Shown piece by piece: positions 36,752 to 45,846 of a stretch of 64,000 nucleotides of DNA. Position 1 is the first letter of the stretch. Every line of letters begins with the position of its first letter. Source of the DNA: Mangrovimicrobium sp033283265 (GTDB taxonomy: Bacteria; Pseudomonadota; Gammaproteobacteria; Pseudomonadales; Halieaceae); contig JAWMQN010000004.1 of NCBI GenBank assembly GCA_033283265.1, positions 186,001 to 250,000 on the forward strand, written 5' to 3'. Both the position numbers and the translations under genes were made by a program. Under the pieces are notes generated by a model that saw only the letters and a list, made by a program, of their open reading frames with translations, searched no databases and had not been told where the DNA came from.

Positions 36752-37227
36752 GCGCCAGCATGCTCCGTGCAGTGTTCGTCCGCGTAGGGACAGGGAAATT
36801 CAAGCGCCGCCAGGATGGCCGTCTCCAGTGCCTCCATCTCGCGCGCCTCGTCGTCTTCTATATGGTCGTAGCCCAGCAGGTGCAAGGTGCCGTGCACCGC
36901 CATGTGCGCCCAGTGTGCGGCCAGCGGCTTGCCCTGCTGTTGCGCCTCGGCTTGCACCACCGGCACGCAGATGACGATATCGCCGAGCAGCGGCAATTCG
37001 AGTTCCGGGGGCAGGTCCGAGGGGAAGGAAAGTACGTTGGTGGGCCCGGCTTTGCCGCGATAGCGGGAGTTCAGCTCGGCCATCTCCTCACTGTCGACAT
37101 AGCGCAGGCTGATCTCGCTGTCCGCGGGGCCGCGGTTCTCGAGGGCGCAGGTGATCCAGCGCCGTATGTCGTCCTCGTCGGGGACGGGTTCCACACTGGC
37201 GCTCTGGATGTCCAGTTGCAGGTTCAT
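36748..37227 (-). CDS. ybeY: endoribonuclease YbeY
   Basis: A 159 aa protein with the zinc-site motif HGTLHLLGYDHIEDDEAREMEALE (three His) near residue 113, preceded by GPTNVLSFPSDLP and LGDIVIC. YbeY is a metal-dependent RNase needed for 16S rRNA 3'-end maturation and ribosome quality control. It overlaps ybeZ upstream and corC downstream by 4 nt each, the classical arrangement. Confidence 0.96.
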   Translation of the reverse strand: MNLQLDIQSASVEPVPDEDDIRRWITCALENRGPADSEISLRYVDSEEMAELNSRYRGKAGPTNVLSFPSDLPPELELPLLGDIVICVPVVQAEAQQQGKPLAAHWAHMAVHGTLHLLGYDHIEDDEAREMEALETAILAALEFPCPYADEHCTEHAGA

Positions 37228-38291
37228 GGCTTGCGCTGTTCCCGCTGGCTGTCGCGCGGGGCGTCGAGGGGCGTGGCCCGGTCCTCGTGGGCCTCGTAGG
37301 CCTCGACAATGCGCTGCACCAGCGGGTGGCGGACCACGTCCTTGTTGGCGAACCAGGTGAAGCTGATGCCGTCCACCCCGTGCAGGATGTTGCCGGCGTG
37401 GGTCAGTCCGGACTGGGCGCCGCGCGGCAGGTCGATCTGGGTGGCGTCACCGGTGATCACCGCGGTGGAGCCGAAGCCGATCCGGGTGAGGAACATCTTC
37501 ATCTGCTCGCGGGTGGTGTTCTGCGCCTCGTCGAGGATGATGAAGGCATTGTTCAGGGTGCGCCCGCGCATGAAGGCCAGCGGCGCGACCTCGATGATCG
37601 AGCGCTCGATGTACTTGTTGACCGTCTCGAAGCCGAGCATCTCGTAGAGGGCGTCGTAGAGCGGGCGCAGGTAGGGGTCGATCTTCTGCGCCAGGTCGCC
37701 GGGCAGGAAGCCCAGCTTCTCGCCGGCTTCCACCGCCGGACGCACCAGCAGGATGCGGCGCACCTTCTCCTCGAGCAGCGCCTCCACCGCGCAGGCCACC
37801 GCGAGGTAGGTCTTGCCGGTACCGGCGGGGCCGATGCCGAAGTTGATGTCGCAGTGCTTGATGGCGCGCACATAGCCCTGCTGGTTCTTGCCCCGGGGCT
37901 TGATCGCGGCGCGGCGGGTGCGGATCACCTGGATGGCATCGACATTGCCGTCCTTCTGCGCCTCGGCGTCCTCCGCGAGGCTTTCCAGTCCGGCCTGGTT
38001 GAGGTGCAGGTGCAGGGACTCCGGCGACAGGCCGATGCCCTGGCAGATCTCGGCATACAGCTGGCTCAGCAGCTGGCGCGCGGTGAGCACCTTGCCCTCC
38101 GGCCCGCTGATCTGGAATTCGTTGCCGCGGCTGGCGATACGCACCCCGAGGCGCTCCTCGATCTGCCGCAAATGGCGATCCAGCTGGCCGCAGAGCATGG
38201 CCAGATGACGCGGGTCATTGGGTTCGAGGGTCAAAAGCTGTGCTGTCGCCGGCTCGGGAGCCGGGCTCGTTGCGGGGGGTTCGTTAGTCAA
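37224..38291 (-). CDS. ybeZ: PhoH-like ATPase YbeZ
   Basis: A 355 aa protein with an N-terminal KH-like segment (LGVRIASRGNEFQISGPEGKVLTARQLL) and a PhoH ATPase domain. It has Walker A FGIGPAGTGKTYLAVACA, RPAVEAGEKLGFLPGDLAQKIDPYLRPLYDAL, Walker B FIILDEAQNTTREQMKMFLTRIG and GDATQIDLPRG. It partners with YbeY. The C-terminus is charged. First gene of the ybeZ-ybeY-corC-lnt unit. Confidence 0.95.
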   Translation of the reverse strand: MTNEPPATSPAPEPATAQLLTLEPNDPRHLAMLCGQLDRHLRQIEERLGVRIASRGNEFQISGPEGKVLTARQLLSQLYAEICQGIGLSPESLHLHLNQAGLESLAEDAEAQKDGNVDAIQVIRTRRAAIKPRGKNQQGYVRAIKHCDINFGIGPAGTGKTYLAVACAVEALLEEKVRRILLVRPAVEAGEKLGFLPGDLAQKIDPYLRPLYDALYEMLGFETVNKYIERSIIEVAPLAFMRGRTLNNAFIILDEAQNTTREQMKMFLTRIGFGSTAVITGDATQIDLPRGAQSGLTHAGNILHGVDGISFTWFANKDVVRHPLVQRIVEAYEAHEDRATPLDAPRDSQREQRKP

Positions 38292-38430
38292 GCTGGTCAG
38301 GGGGCCCGGGAGGGCAGTTGGTCTTGGTTTAAGGATAACCGGGAATCCGGCGGCGTCAACAGAAACGGCACGGGGCCAGCGACGTGGATGGAACGCGTAG
38401 AGGAGGTCCCCATGGTGGCTTTCGGGCCGG

Positions 38431-38544
38431 CGCCGCTACAGGGGCTGGCTGCTGGAACTCGCCAAAAAGCGTACATCCCTGTACAGGCTCGAGCGGCGAC
38501 ATCCTGTCGCCTAACGGTTCCAGCAGCCAGCCCCTGCAGCAGCG
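38431..38544 (-). repeat. nested inverted repeat, 58-nt core type (element C)
   Basis: Arms 38431-38458 and 38517-38544 pair over 28 bp with two mismatches. The 58-nt core 38459-38516 on the minus strand matches elements A, B and D with a few changes (GGATGTCGCC, CTCGAGCC, TACAGGGATGTAC). It fills the centre of the 312-bp gap between ybeZ (5' end) and miaB (3' end); nothing else is seen there. Confidence 0.88.
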
Positions 38545-38603
38545 CCTCTGCCGAGCGTGCTTCTGTAGTAGCAATTTGCGGTTCGAGCCGGATGCACATG
38601 AGC

Positions 38604-39950
38604 TCAGGAGACAAGGACACCGCGCAGGGAATTCGGCAGGGCTTCCAGGATATCCACCGTGGCAAAGCCGCCAATCAATGAAAGATCGTCACAGTGGAAG
38701 TTCACCACCCGGTTGTTCTCGGTACGCCCCTGCAACTGCCCGGGGTCCTTTTTCGATACGCCGGTGACCAGGATGCGCTGCTCAGTGCCGACCATGCGCC
38801 GGCTGATGCCCTGGGCGTGCTGGAGAATGCGCGTCTGCAAAATCTGCAGGCGCTGCTTCTTCAGCTCTTCCGGAGTCTCGTCCGGCAGGTCCGAGGCCGG
38901 GGTGCCCGGGCGGGCGCTGTAGACGAAGCTGAAGGAGGTGTCGAAGCCGATATCCTCGATCAGTTTCATCGTGGCGGCGAAGTCCGCCTCGGTTTCTCCG
39001 GGGAAACCGACAATAAAATCCGAGGAAATGCTGATATCAGGGCGGATCTTGCGCAGGCGGCGAATCTTCGACTTGTACTCGAGGGCGGTGTGGCCGCGTT
39101 TCATGGCGGCCAGGATGCGGTCCGAGCCGCTCTGTACCGGCAGGTGCAGGTGGTCTACCAGCTGCGGGATTTCCGCATAGGCGTCGATCAGGGCATCGGA
39201 AAACTCCACCGGGTGGGAGGTGGTGTAGCGGATGCGCTCGATGCCGGGGATCTTCGCCACGAAGTGCAGCAGCTCGGCGAAATCGGCGACCTGGCCGTCG
39301 TGGGTCGCGCCGCGGTAGGCATTGACGTTCTGGCCCAGCAGGTTCACCTCGCGCACACCGCCGCTGGCGAGGTGGGCGATCTCGGCGATCACGTCGTCGA
39401 GGGGGCGGGAGACCTCCTCGCCGCGGGTATAGGGGACGACGCAGAAAGTACAGTACTTGGAGCAGCCTTCCATGATAGAGACGAAGGCCGTCGGGCCCTC
39501 CACCTTGGGCTCCGGCAGGCGGTCGAACTTCTCGATTTCCGGGAAGCTGATGTCCACCACCAGGGTGCCGCCGGCGCCGCTGCCGACATTGACCGCGCGC
39601 TGGTCGATCATTTCCGGCAGGCGGTGCAGGGTCTGCGGGCCGAAGACGATGTCCACGTAGGGCGCGCGCTTGCCGATGGCCTCGCCCTCCTGGCTGGCCA
39701 CGCAGCCGCCGACGCCGATGATCAGGTCGGGGTTCTTCTGCTTCAGGTGCTTCCAGCGGCCGAGCTGGTGGAAGACCTTCTCCTGGGCTTTTTCCCTTAT
39801 GGAACAGGTGTTTAGCAGGAGAACGTCGGCCTCTTCGGGGTTTTCCGTGGGCTCCAGGCCATGGCTGTCGCCCAGCAGGTCGCGCATACGAGCGGAGTCG
39901 TATTCGTTCATCTGGCAGCCGTGGGTCTGGATGTAGAGTTTCCTGCTCAC
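38604..39950 (-). CDS. miaB: tRNA-2-methylthio-N6-dimethylallyladenosine synthase MiaB
   Basis: GTG 39950 gives VSRKLYIQTHGCQMNEYDSARM, aligned with the known MiaB start; the frame runs further but without similarity. The 448 aa protein has the three N-terminal Fe-S cysteines (THGCQMNEYD, NTCSIREKA, VGGCVASQEG), the radical-SAM CSKYCTFCVVPYTRG motif and a C-terminal TRAM domain. It adds the 2-methylthio group to A37 of tRNAs reading UNN codons. It stands upstream of ybeZ as in Pseudomonas. Confidence 0.95.
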   Translation of the reverse strand: MSRKLYIQTHGCQMNEYDSARMRDLLGDSHGLEPTENPEEADVLLLNTCSIREKAQEKVFHQLGRWKHLKQKNPDLIIGVGGCVASQEGEAIGKRAPYVDIVFGPQTLHRLPEMIDQRAVNVGSGAGGTLVVDISFPEIEKFDRLPEPKVEGPTAFVSIMEGCSKYCTFCVVPYTRGEEVSRPLDDVIAEIAHLASGGVREVNLLGQNVNAYRGATHDGQVADFAELLHFVAKIPGIERIRYTTSHPVEFSDALIDAYAEIPQLVDHLHLPVQSGSDRILAAMKRGHTALEYKSKIRRLRKIRPDISISSDFIVGFPGETEADFAATMKLIEDIGFDTSFSFVYSARPGTPASDLPDETPEELKKQRLQILQTRILQHAQGISRRMVGTEQRILVTGVSKKDPGQLQGRTENNRVVNFHCDDLSLIGGFATVDILEALPNSLRGVLVS

Positions 39951-40143
39951 CGTGATTGCTGTTCGCCGCTGTCGGGCGTACTCTGGGAAAAGGGGCGCGA
40001 TTATACCGACTGGCAGCACTTAAACCTAGTGCCCGCGCCGCCTTCGGACTGGTAATTCGCCACGATGGTGGTACTATTGCCGCCCCCCAAAATCCGGTGG
40101 TTGCCTGCCCCCGCAGGTAGAGATGCCACGCTACGAGGAGTCC

Positions 40144-40491
40144 ATGCCAGCACAACCCGTTTACAAGGTCATTTTCCAGAATGGTGGTCAGGTGTTCGAG
40201 GTGTTCGCACGCCAGATTTACCAGAGTGACATGTGGGGTTTCATCGAGGTCGAGGAGTTCGTCTTCGGTGAGCGCTCACAGATCCTGGTCGACCCCAGCG
40301 AGGAGAAGCTGAAGAACGAGTTCAATGGCGTGGCCCGCTCCTACATTCCCCTGCAGTCGATCATCCGCATCGACGAGGTGGAGAAAGAGGGCTCGGTGAA
40401 GGTCTCCGAGTTCAAACCCGCCACCCCGGGCAGCAATATCGCCAGTTTCCCCTTTTCGGCGGGTCCGCCGCAGTCGGGCTCCGAAGAGTAA
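40144..40491 (+). CDS. DUF1820 family protein
   Basis: A 115 aa protein from ATG 40144 behind GAGGAGTCC. YKVIFQNGGQVFEVFARQIYQSDMWGFIEVEEFVFGERSQILVDPSEEKLKNEF and YIPLQSIIRIDEVEKEG match DUF1820, a gammaproteobacterial family that commonly lies beside miaB. The tail is Pro/Ser-rich. There is no known biochemical function. Divergent from miaB across 193 bp. Confidence 0.9.
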   Translation: MPAQPVYKVIFQNGGQVFEVFARQIYQSDMWGFIEVEEFVFGERSQILVDPSEEKLKNEFNGVARSYIPLQSIIRIDEVEKEGSVKVSEFKPATPGSNIASFPFSAGPPQSGSEE

Positions 40492-40521
40492 CTGCGGCCC
40501 CCGGCCAGCCGCTGCAGCAGA

Positions 40522-41799
40522 TCAGTCCTCGATCTGCTGCCGCACACTCGCCAGTTTCACACACACCACGAAGGCTTCCGCCGTCGCTTGCACATCCTCC
40601 AGCGAGGGGTAGCTCGGCGCCAGGCGGATATTGCTGTCGGCCGGGTCCTCACCGTAGGGGAAGGTGGCGCCGGCCGGGGTGAGGGCGACGCCGATCTCCC
40701 TGGCCAGGCGGGCGATCTCCTGCGCCAGGCCCGGGCGGGAGTCGAAGGAGATGAAATAGCCGCCCTGCGGGGAGAGCCACTCGCCCATGCCGGTGCCGGC
40801 CAGCTCGGCCTCGAGCACTTCCAGCACGGCCTCGAAGCGCGGGCGCAGCAGCGCCGCGTGCTTCTCCATGTGTGCCGCGATACCGGCCTCGTCGCCGAAG
40901 AAGCGCACGTGGCGCAGCTGGTTGACCTTGTCCGGGCCGATGGTCTGGAAGCCGAGGTGCCGCTTGAAGGCGGCCAGGTTGTCCGGGCTGCTGGCGAGGA
41001 AGGCCACGCCGGCACCGGCAAAGGTGATCTTGGAGGTCGAGCCGAACTGGAACACGTTGTCCAGGGTGCCGTGGCGCTCGCAGAACTCGTGGATGGAGGC
41101 CAGTTCCTCGGCGTCCGGATAGAGGGTGTGCACCGCGTAGGCGTTGTCGTACATCACGATGAAATCGTCGCTCGCGATCTGGCCCAGTTTGGCGAGGCGC
41201 TCGACGGTGTCCGCGCTGTACACGCAGCCGGTGGGGTTGGAGAAGCGCGGCACGCACCAGATGCCCTTGATGGTCGGGTCGCTGGCGACCAGCTCCTCGA
41301 CGATGTCCATGTCCGGCCCGCTCGACAGCATGGGCACCGGGACCATGTCGATACCGAGGTATTCGCAGATGGCGAAGTGACGGTCGTAGCCGGGCACCGG
41401 GCAGAGGAATTTCACCTCGTCGGCGTTGGCCCAGGCGGTGTCGGGGCCGCGCAGACCGCTGCCGAGGGCGAAGTCGATGACCGCGTACATCAGGGTGAGG
41501 CTGGAGTTGCCGCCGATGACCAGCTGCGACGCGGGCACGCCGAGCATGCCGGCGAACAGCTGCTTGGCCTCCGGCAGGCCGTCGAGGCCGCCGTAGTTGC
41601 GCGCGTCGGTGCCGTCGGCAGCGAGGTAGTCGCCACCGAGAATGCCGTCTAGGGCATCGGACAGGCTCACCTGCTCGGTGCCGGGCTTGCCGCGGGTAAG
41701 GTCCAGCTTGAGATTGCGTTCAGCCAGTGCTGCGTATCTGGTTTCCAGGGCCTGCAACTCGGCCTGGAGTTGCTCGCCCGACATCTGCTCGATGTGCAC
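40522..41799 (-). CDS. PLP-dependent aminotransferase, type Ic aspartate aminotransferase family
   Basis: A 425 aa fold-type I enzyme. The N-terminal LDLTRGKPGTEQVSLSDAL and LVIGGNSSLTLMYAVIDFAL distinguish the Asp_aminotransf (type Ic/MocR-like) family from ordinary AspC. The PLP Lys is in FGSTSKITFAGAGVAFLA, the aspartate in YDNAYAVH and the substrate Arg in NIRLAPSYPS. It probably interconverts aspartate and oxaloacetate with 2-oxoglutarate. It is convergent with the DUF1820 gene. Confidence 0.9.
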   Translation of the reverse strand: MHIEQMSGEQLQAELQALETRYAALAERNLKLDLTRGKPGTEQVSLSDALDGILGGDYLAADGTDARNYGGLDGLPEAKQLFAGMLGVPASQLVIGGNSSLTLMYAVIDFALGSGLRGPDTAWANADEVKFLCPVPGYDRHFAICEYLGIDMVPVPMLSSGPDMDIVEELVASDPTIKGIWCVPRFSNPTGCVYSADTVERLAKLGQIASDDFIVMYDNAYAVHTLYPDAEELASIHEFCERHGTLDNVFQFGSTSKITFAGAGVAFLASSPDNLAAFKRHLGFQTIGPDKVNQLRHVRFFGDEAGIAAHMEKHAALLRPRFEAVLEVLEAELAGTGMGEWLSPQGGYFISFDSRPGLAQEIARLAREIGVALTPAGATFPYGEDPADSNIRLAPSYPSLEDVQATAEAFVVCVKLASVRQQIED

Positions 41800-41933
41800 G
41801 TTCAGTTCCTCAGTTGGTCTACAGTGTCTGGTCAGGGGCGGGATGCGAGTGTTCGCGGTGCGGGCCTTTCCTGACGCGGAGCGGGAGTATAGCGCGCCGC
41901 TCCGGCAGGGGCAGTAGCGCTGGCACTATTCCG

Positions 41934-41962
41934 CTTGAAATCCGCTGCCGCAGACGCATATA
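41934..41962 (+). promoter_or_regulatory. probable sigma-32 heat-shock promoter of lon
   Basis: CTTGAA (41934-41939), 15 bases, then CGCATATA (41955-41962) matches the sigma-32 pattern CTTGAA-N13-15-CCCCATNTA with one change in the -10 element. It ends 29 bp before the chosen lon ATG and overlaps a possible upstream TTG start, arguing against that start. Confidence 0.55.
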
Positions 41963-41991
41963 GCGATAACACCTATAACGAGACGCTCGAT

Positions 41992-44421
41992 ATGGACCAA
42001 CACGATCAGGATGACGCGCTGGAACCCGAAGTGCTTCCCCATGAGGAGGGCGCGGGCACGCCGGCGGTGGCCGAGGACGTCCTCCCCACCACCCTGTACC
42101 TGCTGCCGGTACCGAACCGGCCGTTCTTTCCCGGCCAGGTGCAACCGCTGGGCGTGGAGCCGCGGGTCTGGGCGCAAACCCTGAAGCGGGTGGCCGAGGC
42201 CGGCCACGGCCTGCTGGGCCTGTGCTATGTGCCCCACGCCGGCGGCCAGGACATCACCCGCCGGCGTTTCCCGGACATGGGCACGGTGGTGCGCCTGTAC
42301 CGTCCGCAGACCGGCGGCGAACACGAGGGGCAGTTCCTCGCCCAGGGTATCCGCCGTTTCCGCATTGTGCGCTGGCTCAGCGAGGAGCCGCCCTACCTGG
42401 TGCAGGTGGAATACCCGCGCAGCCAGGGCGACCGGGAGTCCGACGAGGTGCGCGCCTACGCAATGGCCCTGATCAAGGAGATCAAGGAACTGCTGCCGCT
42501 GAACCCGCTCTACAGCGAGGAACTGAAGCAGTACCTGGCCAGCTTCAATCCCGGCCAGCCCAGCGTGCTGGCGGATTTCGCCGCGGCCCTGACCACCGCC
42601 AACGGCGAATTGCTGCAGGAGGTGCTGGAAACCCTGCCGCTGGTGTCGCGCATGGAGAAGGTCATGACCCTGCTGCGCAAGGAGCGCGAGGTGGCGGAGT
42701 TGCAGGGGCAGATCAGCAGCCAGGTCAACGAGCAGGTCAGCGAGCACCAGCGCGAGTTCTTCCTCCGCGAGCAACTGAAGATCATCCAGAAGGAACTGGG
42801 CATCTCCAAGGACGACCGCACCACGGACAGCGAGATGTTCGAGGAGCGGATGGCGAAGCTGGTGATGCCAGCGGCGGTGGAGAAGCGTATCCGCGACGAG
42901 TTGCACAAGCTGTCGGTGCTGGAGACCGGCTCGCCGGAATACGGCGTGACCCGCAACTACCTCGACTGGGCCACCTCGGTGCCCTGGGGGGTCTACTCGG
43001 AGGACAAGCTCGAGCTCAAGCGCGCCCGCAAGGTGCTCGACGCCGACCACGAGGGCCTCGAGGATGTGAAGGAACGCATCCTGGAATTCCTCGCCGTGGG
43101 CACCTTCAAGGGCGAGATCTCCGGCTCGATCCTGCTGCTGGTGGGCCCGCCGGGGGTGGGCAAGACCAGCGTCGGCCGCTCCGTGGCCCACGCCCTGGAT
43201 CGCAAGTTCTACCGCTTCAGCCTCGGCGGCATGCGCGACGAGGCGGAGATCAAGGGCCACCGCCGCACCTACATCGGCGCCATGCCGGGCAAGTTCGTGC
43301 AGGCGCTGAAGGAAGTGGAAGTCTCCAACCCGGTGATCATGCTCGATGAAATTGACAAGATCGGCGCCTCCTACCAGGGCGACCCGGCCTCGGCGCTGCT
43401 GGAGGTGCTCGACCCGGAGCAGAACAGCGAGTTCCTCGACCACTACCTCGACCTGCGGGTGGACCTGTCCAAGGTGCTGTTCGTCTGTACCGCCAACCAG
43501 CTGGATACCATTCCCGGCCCGCTGCTCGACCGCATGGAGGTGATCCGCCTGGCGGGCTACGTGGCGGAGGAGAAGCTCTCCATCGCCAAGCGCCACCTGT
43601 GGCCGAAGCTGCTCGGGCGCCACGGGCTGAAAAGCGACGAGCTGAAAATCAACGACGCGGCGCTCAGGTACGTCATCGAGTCCTACTGCCGCGAGGCCGG
43701 CGTGCGCAACCTGGAGAAGCAGCTGGCGCGCATCATGCGCAAGGCCATCGTGCGCAAGCTCGACGGCGGCGAGGAGAGGATGCGCATCGGCAAGAAGGAC
43801 ATCGAGGACCTGCTCGGCAAGCCACCCTTCGGCCAGGACAGGCCCCTGCGCGGGCTCGGCGTGGTCACCGGCCTCGCCTGGACCGCCATGGGCGGGGCGA
43901 CCCTGGCTATCGAGTCCTCGCAGGTCCACACCCTCAACCGCGGCTTCAAGCTGACCGGGCGGCTCGGCGAGACCATGCGCGAATCGGCGGAAATCGCCTA
44001 CAGCTACGTCATCGCCCACCTCAAGGACTACGGCTGCGACCCGGATTTCTTCGACATGAGCATGGTCCACCTGCACGTGCCGGAAGGGGCGACGCCGAAG
44101 GACGGCCCCAGCGCCGGCATCACCATGGCCACCGCCCTGGTCTCCCTGGCGCGCAAGGAGCGGATCAAGCGGCCGCTGGCCATGACCGGCGAGCTGACCC
44201 TCACCGGCCAGGTGCTGGCGGTGGGCGGTATCCGCGAGAAGGTGATTGCCGCGCGGCGGGCGAAGATCATGGAGATCATCCTGCCCCACGCCAATCGCCG
44301 CGATTTCGAGAGCCTGCCGGAGTACCTGCGCGAGGGCATCAACGTGCACTTCGCGCGGACCTACCGCGAAGTTTTCGAGTTCGCCTTCCAGGAACACCGC
44401 CGCGACAGCGCCCTGCACTGA
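41992..44421 (+). CDS. lon: ATP-dependent protease La (Lon)
   Basis: ATG 41992 (MDQHDQDDALEPEVLPHEEG) is preferred to a TTG at 41935 that lies in the probable promoter. The 809 aa LonA has an N-terminal LAN/PUA domain from LYLLPVPNRPFFPGQ, a coiled coil (EVAELQGQISSQVNEQVSEHQREFFLREQLKIIQKELG), AAA+ Walker A GPPGVGKTS at ~385 and Walker B VIMLDEIDKIG. The Ser-Lys dyad is Ser707 in PKDGPSAG and Lys750 in REKVIAA, with the usual 43-residue spacing. It degrades misfolded and regulatory proteins and is expected to be heat-inducible. Confidence 0.95.
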   Translation: MDQHDQDDALEPEVLPHEEGAGTPAVAEDVLPTTLYLLPVPNRPFFPGQVQPLGVEPRVWAQTLKRVAEAGHGLLGLCYVPHAGGQDITRRRFPDMGTVVRLYRPQTGGEHEGQFLAQGIRRFRIVRWLSEEPPYLVQVEYPRSQGDRESDEVRAYAMALIKEIKELLPLNPLYSEELKQYLASFNPGQPSVLADFAAALTTANGELLQEVLETLPLVSRMEKVMTLLRKEREVAELQGQISSQVNEQVSEHQREFFLREQLKIIQKELGISKDDRTTDSEMFEERMAKLVMPAAVEKRIRDELHKLSVLETGSPEYGVTRNYLDWATSVPWGVYSEDKLELKRARKVLDADHEGLEDVKERILEFLAVGTFKGEISGSILLLVGPPGVGKTSVGRSVAHALDRKFYRFSLGGMRDEAEIKGHRRTYIGAMPGKFVQALKEVEVSNPVIMLDEIDKIGASYQGDPASALLEVLDPEQNSEFLDHYLDLRVDLSKVLFVCTANQLDTIPGPLLDRMEVIRLAGYVAEEKLSIAKRHLWPKLLGRHGLKSDELKINDAALRYVIESYCREAGVRNLEKQLARIMRKAIVRKLDGGEERMRIGKKDIEDLLGKPPFGQDRPLRGLGVVTGLAWTAMGGATLAIESSQVHTLNRGFKLTGRLGETMRESAEIAYSYVIAHLKDYGCDPDFFDMSMVHLHVPEGATPKDGPSAGITMATALVSLARKERIKRPLAMTGELTLTGQVLAVGGIREKVIAARRAKIMEIILPHANRRDFESLPEYLREGINVHFARTYREVFEFAFQEHRRDSALH

Positions 44422-44442
44422 GCGATCTTTCCCGCTACACCG

Positions 44443-44475
44443 CCCCGGCGTCGCAGCCGGGGCTGCGCGTCTTTT
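44443..44475 (+). terminator. terminator-like hairpin after lon
   Basis: CCCCGGC (44443-44449) and GCCGGGG (44456-44462) form a strong stem with a 6-nt loop, extended by flanking GCG/CGC. A T-rich CTTTTCTC follows at a short distance. Confidence 0.55.
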
Positions 44476-44524
44476 CTCGCCATTCCCCACTGCTTGCGTG
44501 ATCTACCTCTCGAATTCCATGCTT

Positions 44525-44583
44525 TCCTGTGGGAGCACCCACGGGCAGCTGATACATTTTTAGCTGTATCGGCTCGCACAGGA
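44525..44583 (+). repeat. nested hairpin in the pilU leader
   Basis: TCCTGTGGGAGC (44525-44536) pairs with GCTCGCACAGGA (44572-44583) with one mismatch, enclosing an inner GATACA...TGTATC hairpin. It is similar in plan to the dispersed nested repeats but without a shared core. It ends 32 bp before the pilU start. Confidence 0.5.
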
Positions 44584-44615
44584 CGAGCCCACGGACGGGA
44601 GTAGGGAGAGGTATC

Positions 44616-45845
44616 GTGAGAATCGAAGAGTGGTTGATCACCCTGGCAAGCCGTAACGGCTCTGATCTGTACCTGAGCACCGGGGCGCCACCCTGCGCCA
44701 AGTTCGAAGGCCGCCTGCAGCCGATCGCCGAGCAGGTGCTGAAGCCCGGCGAGATCCGCGAGATCGCCTACGAAGTGATGGACCCCACCCAGCAGGCGGA
44801 GTTCGAGCAGGAGCTGGAAATGAACCTGGCCATGTCGATTCCCGGCCACGGGCGCTTCCGGGTGAATATTTTCCTGCAGCGCAACGAGGTGGCGATGGTC
44901 TGCCGCAACATCGTCGCCGAGATCCCCAACTGGCAGGACCTGCGCCTGCCGCCGATCCTGCCGGAAGTCATCATGCGCAAGCGCGGGCTGGTGCTGTTCG
45001 TCGGCGCGACCGGTTCCGGCAAATCGACTTCGCTGGCGGCCCTGATCGACTACCGCAACTCCAACAGCTACGGCCACATCGTCACCATCGAGGACCCGGT
45101 GGAGTACGTCCACCGGCACAAGAAGAGCATCATCAACCAGCGCGAGGTGGGGGTGGATACCCGCAACTGGCACAACGCGCTGAAGAACACCCTGCGCCAG
45201 GCGCCGGACGTCATCCTGATCGGCGAGATCCGCGACCGCGAGACCATGGAGCACGCCATCGCCTTCGCCGAGACCGGCCACCTGTGCATCTCCACCCTGC
45301 ACGCCAACAACGCCAACCAGGCGCTGGACCGGATCATCAACTTCTTCCCCGAGGAGCGCCGTCACCAGTTGCTGATGGATCTTTCGCTGAACCTGCAGGC
45401 CTTCGTCTCCCAGCGCCTGATCCCGACCGTCGACGGCAAGCGCTGCGCGGCGATCGAGGTGCTGCTGGGCACGCCGCTGGTGAGCGACCTGATCCAGCGC
45501 GGGGAGATCGAGGGGATCAAGGAAGTGATGAAGAAGTCCGAGGATTCGGGCATGAAGACCTACGATACCGCCCTCTTCGAGCTGTTCATGGAAGGCCTGA
45601 TCAGCGAGGAGGAGGCGGTGCGCAACGCGGACTCACCGAACAACGTGCGGCTGAAAATCAAGTTCGCCCGGGAGGGGCGTGACGAGGTTTCCGCCGCGGC
45701 GCCGCCCCCGCCCGCGCAACCGGCGGAGCCGGCAGCGCGCAGGGAAAGCCAACCCGCGCCGGCGCCTGCCTCAGCCTATTCCATGGGCTCCGGCCTGACC
45801 CTCGAACTGGTCGAGGAGGAGGAAGAGGAAAACCAGTACCACTGA
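44616..45845 (+). CDS. pilU: type IV pilus retraction ATPase, PilU-like
   Basis: A 409 aa PilT-family AAA ATPase. Walker A GATGSGKSTSL lies at ~130-140, the Asp box VTIEDPVEY and the Walker B/His box ILIGEIRDRETMEHAIAFAETGHLCISTLHANNANQALDR follow. FRVNIFLQRNEVAMVCRNIV and the extended acidic, Pro/Ala-rich C-terminus favour PilU over PilT. PilU supports PilT-driven pilus retraction in twitching and DNA uptake. pilT is not in the window. The next gene, convergent, encodes a PilZ-domain protein. Confidence 0.9.
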   Translation: MRIEEWLITLASRNGSDLYLSTGAPPCAKFEGRLQPIAEQVLKPGEIREIAYEVMDPTQQAEFEQELEMNLAMSIPGHGRFRVNIFLQRNEVAMVCRNIVAEIPNWQDLRLPPILPEVIMRKRGLVLFVGATGSGKSTSLAALIDYRNSNSYGHIVTIEDPVEYVHRHKKSIINQREVGVDTRNWHNALKNTLRQAPDVILIGEIRDRETMEHAIAFAETGHLCISTLHANNANQALDRIINFFPEERRHQLLMDLSLNLQAFVSQRLIPTVDGKRCAAIEVLLGTPLVSDLIQRGEIEGIKEVMKKSEDSGMKTYDTALFELFMEGLISEEEAVRNADSPNNVRLKIKFAREGRDEVSAAAPPPPAQPAEPAARRESQPAPAPASAYSMGSGLTLELVEEEEEENQYH

Positions 45846-45846
45846 C

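Noticed and set aside
41926..44490. 854-codon minus-strand frame across lon
   Set aside because: Exact antisense of lon, low-complexity composition, no start signals or motifs.
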